DNA of 64,000 nt from Rhizobiales bacterium GAS188. GTDB lineage: Bacteria > Pseudomonadota > Alphaproteobacteria > Rhizobiales > Beijerinckiaceae. The stretch is from the NCBI GenBank assembly GCA_900104855.1, contig FNSS01000001.1:6705001-6769000 (forward strand). The letters run 5' to 3'. Below are positions 45,099-53,164 of this stretch, in pieces; position 1 is the first letter of the stretch; the number at the start of each line of letters is the position of its first letter. The notes below the pieces were generated by a model. The model saw only the letters and a program-made list of their open reading frames with translations, searched no databases and was not told the DNA's origin. A program made the translations under genes and the position numbers.

Positions 45099-46450
45099 CT
45101 CTTGCGGCATCGAGGGAGCCTGGGGCGGATGATGCGGGGCCGGACGCTCGAGGGCATCCGATTGCCGGCATCGTGACCGGCGCTGCCGGCTCCCTGTCGA
45201 CCTTCGACCTCGGCTCGATCGTTTTCTTGTTCGCGGCGACGGTCGGGTTTTTGAATGATCGCCATTTTCACCTGCCGCGCGCGATCGCGCTGCTCATCGG
45301 CGCTCTCTTGGCCTCTCTCGTCATCATCGTTGTAGGTGCGCTGGTTACCCCCATCGACATCGCGCAGTTGGCGCAGCGCCGGATCGAAGGCGCTCATCTG
45401 CCGCGTATTCTGCTCGATGGCGTGCTGGCCTTGCTGCTGTTTGCCGCCAGTCTCCACGTCGACCTGCGCGAGCTGCGGAGTCAGGCTTGGGTGGTCTTCG
45501 GCCTCGCAACCGCGGGTGTTGTCCTGGCGACGGTCGTGTTCGCCTATGGCATCTGGGCGGTCTTCAAGCTCGCCGGAATGCAAGTTCCGCTGGCGTGGTG
45601 CTTCGTGCTCGGCGCCATCGTTGCGCCGACGGACGCGGTCGCCGTCGAGGGACTTCTCGAGCGTGTGCGACTGCCATCCGCCCTGAAGGGCATGATCTCG
45701 GGAGAATCCCTGTTCAATGACGGGACGGCCGTCGTTCTTTTCTTTGCCGCCGTGGCAGCCGCCGAGGGCGAGGTGGGCGTCGCCGGGCATGGCCGCATCC
45801 TGCTGTCCCTGCTCAAGGAGGGAGCGCTGGGGGGCGCGCTGGGCGTTGCCACGGGTTACCTCGCCCGCCAGGCGATCCGTCACGTCAAGGATGACAATCT
45901 GACGCTGACGATCTCCGTTGCCCTGGCATTGTCGACCTACAGGTTGGCGCTCGCCTTGGGCTTATCCGGGCCGATCGCCGTTGTCGTCTGCGGCATCGTG
46001 CTGACGAGCCGGCCGTTGGAGGCGAACGGCCGCGACGAGCGGCGACAAAAGCTCGCCACTTTCTGGTCGCTCGTCGACGAATTGCTGAATACGCTTCTGT
46101 TCCTCCTGATGGGGTTTGAGATTCTCGCGATCGATGGCAGCGTGGCTGCTCTCGTACCGATCATTGTTGCGATCCCGCTGGCGTTGGCGGCGCGACTTCT
46201 CAGTGTTTGTGCATTGATGCCGCTCTTGCCGCTGGGGTGGGACGAGAAGCGGCGCGCCATCGCAGTATTGACATGGGTCGGTCTGCGCGGGGGCATCTCG
46301 GTCGCGCTGGTCCTCAACTTGCCCGAGACCCAGTACAGGGATGCGTTGTCGGCTGTTTGCTATGGTGTCGTGATCTTCACGATCGTGGTTCAGGGTTTGC
46401 TGACGCCGCGGATCATCGGGTGGCTCTACCGCAGCCACGACGGAACTTAG
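45062..46450 (+). CDS. CPA1-family Na+/H+ antiporter (NhaP-like)
   Basis: 462 residues with about 12 membrane helices. Family motifs: GAIVAPTDAVAVEGLLERV, GESLFNDGTAVVLFF (with the ion-binding ND) and LTWVGLRGGISVALVLNLP. The first 45 residues (MSERADASGSAVALAASREP) are polar and probably cytoplasmic. ATG 45062 lies inside the end of the preceding gene in another frame, so coupling is likely. No C-terminal TrkA/RCK domain. Confidence 0.9.
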   Translation: MSERADASGSAVALAASREPGADDAGPDARGHPIAGIVTGAAGSLSTFDLGSIVFLFAATVGFLNDRHFHLPRAIALLIGALLASLVIIVVGALVTPIDIAQLAQRRIEGAHLPRILLDGVLALLLFAASLHVDLRELRSQAWVVFGLATAGVVLATVVFAYGIWAVFKLAGMQVPLAWCFVLGAIVAPTDAVAVEGLLERVRLPSALKGMISGESLFNDGTAVVLFFAAVAAAEGEVGVAGHGRILLSLLKEGALGGALGVATGYLARQAIRHVKDDNLTLTISVALALSTYRLALALGLSGPIAVVVCGIVLTSRPLEANGRDERRQKLATFWSLVDELLNTLLFLLMGFEILAIDGSVAALVPIIVAIPLALAARLLSVCALMPLLPLGWDEKRRAIAVLTWVGLRGGISVALVLNLPETQYRDALSAVCYGVVIFTIVVQGLLTPRIIGWLYRSHDGT

Positions 46451-46677
46451 GCAGGCAACGTCCTCACCCTCTGCAAGGAAGGAAGCGCTTCATCTCGCGT
46501 CGAGCCGATACGGCCCGGCGTGGTCCCGAGGAGGCCCTCCAAGAGGGAGCGTCATTTGATAAAGCGCGACATGCATGCGACGCTGCTGACGGCATCGAGG
46601 CGATCCTGCCTATGCCCAAAAGAACCATGGCTCAGAGCGTTTTGACCAGTGGCTCTGCTCACCCAAGGATGAGAATC

Positions 46678-46995
46678 ATGAGGCGACTCATTCTAATAGC
46701 TGCCCTATTTGGGGGATTCTTCGCGCTCAGCGCGAGCGAGGCGAGCGCTTTCGTGTGCGCCCGCGGCGTCTATCGCGCAGGCTGTGTCGGACCGCGTGGT
46801 GCGGTGGTGGGACATCGCGGCTATTACGGAGGCGCCGTCTATCGTGGGGGCGCGGTCTACCGCGGAGGCGCGGTCTACCGCGGAGGCGCTGTCTATCGCG
46901 GAGGCGCCGTCTATCGCGGAGGCGCCGTCTATCGCGGGGGCGCGTACCACAGAGGAGGCGTCTACCGTGGGGGCGCCTACCGCCGTCGTTATTGA
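46678..46995 (+). CDS. Secreted Gly/Tyr-repeat protein
   Basis: 105 residues. A signal peptide (MRRLILIAALFGGFFALSAS) and a pair of cysteines (VCARGVYRAGCVGPRG) precede about eight GGAVYR repeats made from an 18-bp unit, ending GGAYRRRY. Similar short Gly-Tyr-Arg-rich exported proteins are frequent in Hyphomicrobiales, and their role is unknown. ATG 46678 is chosen over ATG 46669 because AAGGA lies the correct distance before the former. Confidence 0.78.
   Translation: MRRLILIAALFGGFFALSASEASAFVCARGVYRAGCVGPRGAVVGHRGYYGGAVYRGGAVYRGGAVYRGGAVYRGGAVYRGGAVYRGGAYHRGGVYRGGAYRRRY
46833..46985 (+). repeat. 18-bp in-frame array encoding GGAVYR repeats
   Basis: Units of GGAGGCGCGGTCTACCGC type, about eight copies with small changes, filling the mature protein. 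They are close enough for slippage to change copy number. Confidence 0.9.
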
Positions 46996-47205
46996 CGATC
47001 GGGCCTGCGCAAAGCTCGGGCGGGCGAGCCCTGATCGGCTCCTTTGATCTAAGGCTCGCTCGGCAAGACGGGCGAACGTTTCGGCGGATGGGGCCAAGCT
47101 CGATCCGACGAGGTGCGCGAGTCGGGCCCCGAGCTATGCCGTCTGGCCGGATCGGGCCTTTGCTCCCGGCATTGCGGTGGGTCCGCGATCGCGGCAAGGA
47201 GGGGG

Positions 47206-47973
47206 ATGCAGTTCTTTCAATCGCATGGCGCCCGGATCGCCTTCATCGACCTTCCCGCGACCGGCCTGGATCGGGGCGAACCGATGGTGCTGGTGCATGG
47301 CTTTGCCTCGAACCACGCCGTCAATTGGGGCAATACGCTGTGGACCCAGGCGCTGGCGCGCGACGGGCGGCGCGTCGTCGCCCTCGACAATCGCGGCCAT
47401 GGTGAGTCGCAGAAATTCCACGATCCCAAGGCCTATTCGTTGATCGATATGGGGCGCGACGTCCTCGATCTGATGGACCATCTCGGCATCCCTCATGCCG
47501 ATGTGATGGGCTATTCGATGGGTGCGCGCATCACGAGCTTCCTTGCGGCCAATCACCCCGGCCGCCTGCGTTCGGCGATCTTCGGGGGGCTCGGCATGCG
47601 CCTCCTGATGAGCGATCCGAATTATCTGGCGATCGCGGCCGCCATGGACGCTCCCTCGCTCGATGCCCTCACCGACCCTATGCAGCGGACCTTCCGCGCT
47701 TTCGCCGAGCAGACCAAGAGCGATCTTGCGGCGCTCTCTGCCTGCATGCGCGGCACGCGCGAGCTGCTGACGCAGGATCAGGCGGCGGCGATCCGTGTGC
47801 CGGTGCTGGTCGCTGCCGGCACCAAGGACCTGCTGGCCCGCGATTACCGCGAACTTGCTCAGCTGATCCCCGGCGCCGAGCTCCTCGAAATCCCGGGCCG
47901 CGACCATAATCTCGCGGTCGGCGACAAGGTCTATAAGCAAGGGGTGCTGGACTATCTGCGACGCCGGCCCTGA
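47206..47973 (+). CDS. Alpha/beta hydrolase
   Basis: 255 residues. Oxyanion region VLVHGFASN, nucleophile elbow VMGYSMGARI, acid near AAGTKDLLARD, and catalytic His in PGRDHNLAVGDK. This group often acts on small esters or acyl-transfer side reactions; the substrate is open. ATG 47206 has GGAGGGG directly before it, which decides the start against the longer frame from 47113. Confidence 0.88.
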   Translation: MQFFQSHGARIAFIDLPATGLDRGEPMVLVHGFASNHAVNWGNTLWTQALARDGRRVVALDNRGHGESQKFHDPKAYSLIDMGRDVLDLMDHLGIPHADVMGYSMGARITSFLAANHPGRLRSAIFGGLGMRLLMSDPNYLAIAAAMDAPSLDALTDPMQRTFRAFAEQTKSDLAALSACMRGTRELLTQDQAAAIRVPVLVAAGTKDLLARDYRELAQLIPGAELLEIPGRDHNLAVGDKVYKQGVLDYLRRRP

Positions 47974-48140
47974 ATATCATTTTTGAAGAGGGGGTCCACG
48001 ACGAACAGACCCGCGTGTCATGATCCCCGCATCGCCGCTCGGGAGCCCGTCGGCGAATTTTTCGGCGAGCTTCCTCTCGTAACATCGGTTGCGAGAGCAT
48101 ATCTGACTCGCCACCGACAGATTTCCGACAGGAGTTTGCC

Positions 48141-48980
48141 ATGCCGGCTGAGGTCAAGAAGAGTGTGTCGCTCGCAGCGGTTCGAGGTGCGGATCTGGTC
48201 TGGCGGCGGATTTGCACCGAAGCAGACGCGGCAATGACACGCGAGCCGGCCCTTGCCGGCTTCATGCTCTCGGCCATCTTCCGTCATGACCGGTTCGAGG
48301 CGGCCGTCATCTCGCGCGTGGCGTCGCGGCTCGACCATCGCGGTCTCGACGGCGATCTCATCGCCCAGGCCTTCACCGATGCGCTCGAGAGCGATCCTTC
48401 CATCGGGGACGCCTTCCGGGCCGATCTCGCTGCCGTCGTCGACCGCGACCCCGCCTGCACGCGCCTGATCGAGCCGCTCCTCTATTTCAAGGGCTTCCAT
48501 GCCCTCCAGACGCATCGGCTCGCCCATCATCTGTGGACGCATGGGCGTAAGGATTTCGCCCTCTACCTGCAATCGCGCTCTTCGGAAGTGTTCCAGACGG
48601 ACATCAATCCGGCGGCGCGCATCGGCAAGGGCATCTTCCTCGATCATGCGACCGGCCTCGTGGTCGGCGAGACGGCGACCATCGGCGACAATGTCTCTAT
48701 GCTGCAGGATGTGACATTGGGCGGAACCGGCAAGGCCGGCGGCGACCGCCATCCGAAGGTGCGCGACTGCGTCCTGATCGGCGCGGGTGCCAAGGTCCTC
48801 GGCAATATCGAGATCGGCTCTTGCGCCCGGATCGCTGCGGGCTCGGTCGTGCTGCATGAGGTGCCACCGCGCACCACGGTCGCCGGCGTGCCCGCCAAGA
48901 TCGTCGGCGAAGCCGGCTGCCCGGAGCCCGGCCTGACCATGGACCAGCTCCTGCAGAAGATCGAAGGCCTCGACGCCTGA
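48141..48980 (+). CDS. cysE: Serine O-acetyltransferase
   Basis: 279 residues; first step of cysteine synthesis. An N-terminal helical domain ends FHALQTHRLAHHLWTHGRKD, and the left-handed beta-helix contains AARIGKGIFLDHATGLVVGE and LGGTGKAGGDRHPKVRDCVL (CysE signature with the catalytic His). ATG 48141 follows AGGAG. DUF3126 follows, as usual in this order. A 6-bp inverted repeat CTCTCG/CGAGAG lies about 60 bp upstream. Confidence 0.94.
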   Translation: MPAEVKKSVSLAAVRGADLVWRRICTEADAAMTREPALAGFMLSAIFRHDRFEAAVISRVASRLDHRGLDGDLIAQAFTDALESDPSIGDAFRADLAAVVDRDPACTRLIEPLLYFKGFHALQTHRLAHHLWTHGRKDFALYLQSRSSEVFQTDINPAARIGKGIFLDHATGLVVGETATIGDNVSMLQDVTLGGTGKAGGDRHPKVRDCVLIGAGAKVLGNIEIGSCARIAAGSVVLHEVPPRTTVAGVPAKIVGEAGCPEPGLTMDQLLQKIEGLDA

Positions 48981-49195
48981 GGGTTCGTCCGGACGCTCTT
49001 GCTGCGACGGACGCTGCCTCGATCCGTTCAGGTCCGACCACAACTCGTTGATCGTGTTGGAGGATTTGGTCGACGGATGGCAGCCATCCGTCGCCATTGG
49101 CGAGTTCGGCCCTGTCGTCGCGCCGAGGCGTGGCGCTTGCCTTTCGGCGCGTGGCACGCCACAGAAGCGCGCTCCACTCTGATCAGGAAGCGCTC

Positions 49196-49408
49196 ATGGA
49201 CAAGAATGACTGCGCGCGCATCGAGCGCTATCTCCGCCGTCTGTTCCGCAACACCGATATCCGGGTCACGGGTCGGCCCCGCAAGACCGACTCCGCCGAA
49301 TTCTATATCGGTGAGGAGTTCGTCGGCGTGCTGTTCGAGGACAATGACGAGGGCGAGCGCTCCTACAATCTCCAGATCGCCATTCTCAACGAAGACCTCG
49401 CCGACTGA
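49196..49408 (+). CDS. DUF3126 family protein
   Basis: 70 residues. Pattern ARIERYLRRLFRNTDIRVTG, FYIGEEFVGVLFEDNDEGER, YNLQIAILNEDL is the DUF3126 family, almost always found next to cysE in Hyphomicrobiales; function unknown. ATG 49196 is chosen; the frame is open from 49097 without similarity. Encoded 215 bp after cysE. Confidence 0.88.
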   Translation: MDKNDCARIERYLRRLFRNTDIRVTGRPRKTDSAEFYIGEEFVGVLFEDNDEGERSYNLQIAILNEDLAD

Positions 49409-49496
49409 GAGGCCTGGTCGCGGCGAGCGCGGCCTTGGTTCGTGCTCGCGAATCGGCCGCGGCGTCCCGCAACGCGCCTGCCCGACGGAGTAGCCG

Positions 49497-50057
49497 ATGC
49501 CGATCTATTCGCTCGACGGCGTAGCGCCAGAGCTGCCGTCGAAGGGACGCTTCTTCGTGGCGCCTGGCGCCCGCGTCATCGGCAAGGTCACCATGCATGA
49601 CGAAGCGAGCGTCTGGTTCGGCGCCGTCTTGCGCGGCGACAACGACCGCATCACGGTCGGGGCGCGCTCCAACATCCAGGACAATGCCATGGTGCATGTC
49701 GACCCCGGCTTCCCGGTGTCGATCGGAGAGGGCTGCACCATCGGCCATCACGCCATCCTGCATGGCTGCAGCATCGGCAACCGCACCCTGATCGGCATGG
49801 GCGCGACGGTTCTCAACGGGGCGCGCATCGGCGAGGATTGTCTGGTCGGCGCCAATGCGCTGGTCACCGAGGGCAAGACATTCGAGCCCGGCTGGCTGAT
49901 CGTCGGAGCCCCAGCGAGAGCCGTGCGCAAGCTCGACGAGGCGGCGATCGCCCAGCTTCTCCTTCCGGCCGCGGGCTACGTCGCCAACTGGCGACGCTTC
50001 GCGGCCGGGCTGGTCGAGATCGAGGATGGGAACGCGGGCGTCCCCGCCCGCTCTTGA
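49497..50057 (+). CDS. Gamma-carbonic-anhydrase-family protein
   Basis: 186 residues of left-handed beta-helix with the metal-site histidines at AMVHVD and GHHAILHG, plus ASVWFGAVLRGDNDRITVG. Related proteins form part of complex I or bind acyl-CoA, and catalysis is not assured. ATG 49497. The last eight codons (GNAGVPARS) and the TGA lie within a palindromic repeat unit that begins at 50028, so the natural C-terminus has been replaced. Confidence 0.9.
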   Translation: MPIYSLDGVAPELPSKGRFFVAPGARVIGKVTMHDEASVWFGAVLRGDNDRITVGARSNIQDNAMVHVDPGFPVSIGEGCTIGHHAILHGCSIGNRTLIGMGATVLNGARIGEDCLVGANALVTEGKTFEPGWLIVGAPARAVRKLDEAAIAQLLLPAAGYVANWRRFAAGLVEIEDGNAGVPARS

Positions 50058-50208
50058 GCCGGTGAGGTCGGCGTACCGCTGGGAGGAAGTGCGACCGAGA
50101 CGGTCGCGATCCCAGAGCGGTGGGACCGCGGGCGTCCCGCCCGCTCTTGAGCCGGTGAGGTCGGCGTGCCGCCGGGAAGAAGTGCGACCGAGACGGTCGC
50201 GGTCCCAG
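50028..50208. repeat. Palindromic interspersed-type repeat, two copies (88 and 87 bp)
   Basis: Copy 1 50028-50115, copy 2 50122-50208, about 90% identical by eye, period 94. Copy 2 begins GGGACCGCG and ends CGCGGTCCC: perfect 9-bp terminal inverted repeats. Inside are two hairpins, GCGGGC/GCCCGC and GCGACCG/CGGTCGC. This is the layout of a REP or miniature inverted-repeat element without coding capacity. Confidence 0.85.
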
Positions 50209-50228
50209 CGGAGGCGCGTCCTTCGCCG

Positions 50229-51284
50229 TCAGGACACGCCGATCAGGCCCATCAGCCAATCCCAGAAGCGCCGATACCAGGGGCGCTCATCGCGGGCCGC
50301 CGCGCTGACCTTGTTGGCGACCGGCTTTTGCGCCTTCAGATAGAGCGCGATCGCCTGGCGGTCGGCATCGGTCAGGAAGCGCGTTCCGTCGGCGACGACC
50401 TCGCGCATCGACCCCTTGACCTTCGCGTCATCGGGCGTCGCGCCGGTCTTCAACAGCTCCGCAATGTCGCTTTCGTCCCACTCGCCGAGCCCGGTCTTGG
50501 GATCGGGGGTGAGGTTCGGCACGAGCTCCGCGTCCGGACCATCGAGATTGCCGGCAAGCCAGGCTCGGCGGCGCATGGCGCCGAGCGGGTTGCGCGGCGT
50601 ATGGCATTCGCCGCAATGCCCGAGCGAGGTCACGAGATAGGCGCCGCGATTGACGACGTCGTTCCATTGCGGGCTGGGTTGGAAGGGCCCCTTGCTGAAA
50701 TACAAGAGCTTCCAGCCCGATTGCAGAAAGCGCCAGGAGAAGGGGAAGGCGACGTCATGGGGCCGGTTCGGCTGATGCACGGGGGTGAGCTGGAACAGAT
50801 AGGCCTTGATCGCCAGGGCATCCTCGTCACTGATGCCGGTGAAGCTCGGATAGGGGAATGCCGGAAAGTAATTGGCCCCGTCCGGGCGCACCCCCTTGCG
50901 CAAGGCGCGCAGGAAATCCGTATCGCTCCATGAGCCGATGCCGGTCTCGCGGTCAGGCGTGATGTTGGGGGTGTAGAAGGTGCCGAACGGCGTCGCCATC
51001 GCCCGCCCGCCCGCGAGCGGTGCGCCTCCCGGCGCCGTGTGGCAGGAGAGGCAGCCGCCGGCATGCAGGAGATATTCGCCGCGCGCCACGAGATCAGGCT
51101 GCGCCGAGGCGCGGGCACAGGGGGCCCATGCGAGGATAAGGGCGAAGGCGGCGCCGAATCTCTTGCCGAAGCCGAAGCTCTTGCCGAAGCCGAAGCTCTT
51201 GGCGCACCCGAATTTCTTGATGATCGCCACCTCAGCGAAGCGACGGGGCGTGGACGCCTTCCCCGCACGGACCGAGCTCGCCAT
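50229..51284 (-). CDS. Di-heme c-type cytochrome
   Basis: 351 residues with two heme sites, CLSCH (near residue 78) and CGECH (near 223), each in a cytochrome c domain with an axial Met region downstream. The first domain (TPFGTFYTPNITPDRETGIG) resembles the cytochrome subunits of membrane dehydrogenases such as alcohol or nicotinate dehydrogenase, but with two rather than three hemes and no dehydrogenase nearby. The leader contains a repeat-derived KSFGFGKSFGFGK stretch before the hydrophobic segment AAFALILAWAPCARASA. The C-terminus RRFWDWLMGLIGV may anchor it. Confidence 0.87.
   Translation of the reverse strand: MASSVRAGKASTPRRFAEVAIIKKFGCAKSFGFGKSFGFGKRFGAAFALILAWAPCARASAQPDLVARGEYLLHAGGCLSCHTAPGGAPLAGGRAMATPFGTFYTPNITPDRETGIGSWSDTDFLRALRKGVRPDGANYFPAFPYPSFTGISDEDALAIKAYLFQLTPVHQPNRPHDVAFPFSWRFLQSGWKLLYFSKGPFQPSPQWNDVVNRGAYLVTSLGHCGECHTPRNPLGAMRRRAWLAGNLDGPDAELVPNLTPDPKTGLGEWDESDIAELLKTGATPDDAKVKGSMREVVADGTRFLTDADRQAIALYLKAQKPVANKVSAAARDERPWYRRFWDWLMGLIGVS
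51162..51215 (-). repeat. 18-bp tandem array, 2 copies plus a diverged third, in the di-heme cytochrome leader
   Basis: Plus-strand units CTTGCCGAAGCCGAAGCT at 51162-51179 and 51180-51197, with a weaker third to 51215. They encode Lys/Phe/Gly repeats ahead of the signal peptide core. Confidence 0.82.
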
Positions 51285-51286
51285 CC

Positions 51287-51808
51287 TTATTCGTAGGGCT
51301 TGCGGAATTCGACATGGCAGGCATTGCAGGCGTCGTTGAGCACCTTGTAGGCAGCGGCGATCTCGGCCTTGTCGCCGTTCCTGACAGCCGGGACCAGCGC
51401 GGTGGCTGCAACCTGCACCGCCGCGAGCATTTCATCGACGCGCGCCGGAGCCGCGAACAGCTCCGATTTGAGATGGCTCTCGGCGATATCCGAGCCCTTG
51501 GGGAACAAGGTCGGCAAGGTGGAGGCGAGGCGCAGCACATTTTCGGCCGATCCGACCGTGTCCGGGCTGAAGGCGAGGCGGCCGCTGACCACCCGGCCGA
51601 TATTGGTCGTGAAGCTGCGGCCGAGTTCCTTCATCGCGTCGTCGCGCCGCTGATAGGCCGTCTGATTTTCGTCCATCGCGGCGGCGAGCCCCGCCACTGC
51701 CGTGAGGCTCGCGACGCAAGCCGCCACACCGAGCGCCAAGCTCCGCCCCGCTAGTCCGGTGGATTGTAATGGCCCTCCGGCAGGATCTCGGCCGCAGCTC
51801 TTTGACAT
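51287..51808 (-). CDS. Cytochrome c' (class II)
   Basis: 173 residues. Signal peptide (ALGVAACVASLTAVAGLAAA), then a four-helix bundle with RRDDAMKELGRSFTTNIGRV and a single C-terminal heme site CNACHVEFRKPYE, diagnostic of cytochrome c'. Such proteins bind NO or serve as electron carriers. ATG 51808 (MSKSCG) is chosen; the frame is open to 51874. The stop is 2 bp before the di-heme cytochrome start, so the two form an operon. Confidence 0.88.
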   Translation of the reverse strand: MSKSCGRDPAGGPLQSTGLAGRSLALGVAACVASLTAVAGLAAAMDENQTAYQRRDDAMKELGRSFTTNIGRVVSGRLAFSPDTVGSAENVLRLASTLPTLFPKGSDIAESHLKSELFAAPARVDEMLAAVQVAATALVPAVRNGDKAEIAAAYKVLNDACNACHVEFRKPYE

Positions 51809-52461
51809 TGCGAATCGTTCGCGCCGACGGGTGGCGATCATCCGTCGCAAAAGATCCACGAGGCCAAGCTGCATGTCGCTCTCCCGGCGAGCCGCGCCGT
51901 TTGCGGTCCCTCATCAAGACCGCCCGAGCGATAGGATTATTCCCGCGTCGCGACGGCGTTCGTCCGAACGGGTTCGGTCATTGACGAGGTCACCAGCGAT
52001 ATCGAGAATTTGAGCCAGGCTTGAATGCCGGAGCCTGCCCCAAAAGGTGCGAAGCCGGCCTTGGGGAAAGCCGGCTTCGCCGCGTACCCGGTCTTTTGGG
52101 GACGGGGAGGGTGGGGACGACCGAGTCCGCGTTTCCGGGCAACGGCCGACCGCTCGCGCGTTCAGCCGTCCAAATCTCTGGTCTGATCTCTCCGTCGCCA
52201 CGAATTTGGCAGGCGTCGATTGAAGCTCGATCAAGATTTTCACGACAAATTGAGGCAATTGGCCTCGCCAGAGCCGAAATTTCTCGAAGTTCAGGTCGAG
52301 AGGCCGGCAATGGCTATGGCGAGGCCGGCCTGACGCGCAGGCGAACGGAATCCGGTGAGGGACTGGACGAAAGCCTCGAAGGCGGAGCAGCATGGTGACC
52401 GGGCGGGCATGCGCCACGGGCGTTCCGTTCCGAATGGCTGCGATCAGATCAGGAGATCAAC
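51809..52461. other. 650-bp region upstream of the ParB-like gene
   Basis: Promoter side of the cytochrome operon (leftward) and of the ParB-like gene (rightward). It holds the nested palindrome at 52038-52101. Other frames have no family similarity. Confidence 0.5.
52038..52101. repeat. Nested palindrome (cruciform-forming)
   Basis: Outer arms CCCCAAAAG (52038-52046)/CTTTTGGGG (52093-52101), inner arms GCGAAGCCGGC (52049-52059)/GCCGGCTTCGC (52070-52080) with a 10-nt loop. 20 bp of perfect pairing in a 64-bp unit. Not followed by a T-run in either direction; resembles a repetitive extragenic palindrome. Confidence 0.85.
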
Positions 52462-53085
52462 ATGTCCCATCCGCGCGAACCGCTCCTCACCCTCGTGGCG
52501 ATCACGGAGCTGCGCCCGACGCAGATCACGGTCGGCATGCGCGAGGTGAAAGCCAAGCGCAAGCATTGGCGCCAGGTGGAGGGCGGCAAGGAAGGCGTCT
52601 TCCTCGGCAAGCACATGATCCCGGTGATCCTCGGGCCGAAGCAGCGCCACTACGTCATCGACCATCACCATCTCGCCTTGGCGCTTCACGAGGAGCGTGT
52701 CGAGAACGTATCGGTGACCGTCGTCGCCAATCTGAGCAAGCTCGACAAGGAAGCCTTCTGGGTCGTGCTCGACAATCGCAGCTGGATGCATCCCTTCGAT
52801 GATCAGGGGCGTCGGCGCGCCTATGAGGATATCCCGAAATCCGTCACCGACCTCGTCGACGATCCGTTCCGCAGCCTCGCCGGGGAGCTCCGCCGCGCCG
52901 GCGGCTTCGCCAAGGACACGACGCCGTTCAGTGAATTCCTCTGGGCCGATTTCATGCGCCGGCGCATGAAGCGCAAGGACGTCGACAATGACTTCGACGC
53001 TGCCTTGAAGGAGGCCATGAAGCTCGCCAGGAGCCTGGACGCCAATTACCTACCCGGCTGGTGCGGGCCGGTCGACGATGTCTGA
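52462..53085 (+). CDS. Putative ParB-like nuclease (ParBc_2 family)
   Basis: 207 residues. Core LVAITELRPTQITVGMREVK, IPVILGPKQRHYVIDHHHLA, then WMHPFDDQGRRRAYEDIP and WADFMRRRM, which correspond to the ParBc_2 family of orphan ParB-like proteins. The DHHH triad is the proposed active-site cluster. It is not a partition gene: no parA nearby and no HTH. Function unknown. ATG 52462 follows AGGAG. Confidence 0.85.
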   Translation: MSHPREPLLTLVAITELRPTQITVGMREVKAKRKHWRQVEGGKEGVFLGKHMIPVILGPKQRHYVIDHHHLALALHEERVENVSVTVVANLSKLDKEAFWVVLDNRSWMHPFDDQGRRRAYEDIPKSVTDLVDDPFRSLAGELRRAGGFAKDTTPFSEFLWADFMRRRMKRKDVDNDFDAALKEAMKLARSLDANYLPGWCGPVDDV

Positions 53086-53164
53086 TTGGCGAGATCCGAC
53101 CGCCAATGCCTGAACGCCGAAGCCTGACCGCGATACCCGCTCCGTCCCGAAGCGGGCAATCGCG

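Noticed and set aside
50028-50208. CRISPR array
   Set aside because: Only two long units with internal palindromes and a 6-bp spacer between them; no short repeats with unique spacers and no cas genes.
52462-53085. Plasmid or chromosome partition gene parB
   Set aside because: It lacks the parS-binding HTH and a ParA partner; matches the separate ParBc_2 family.
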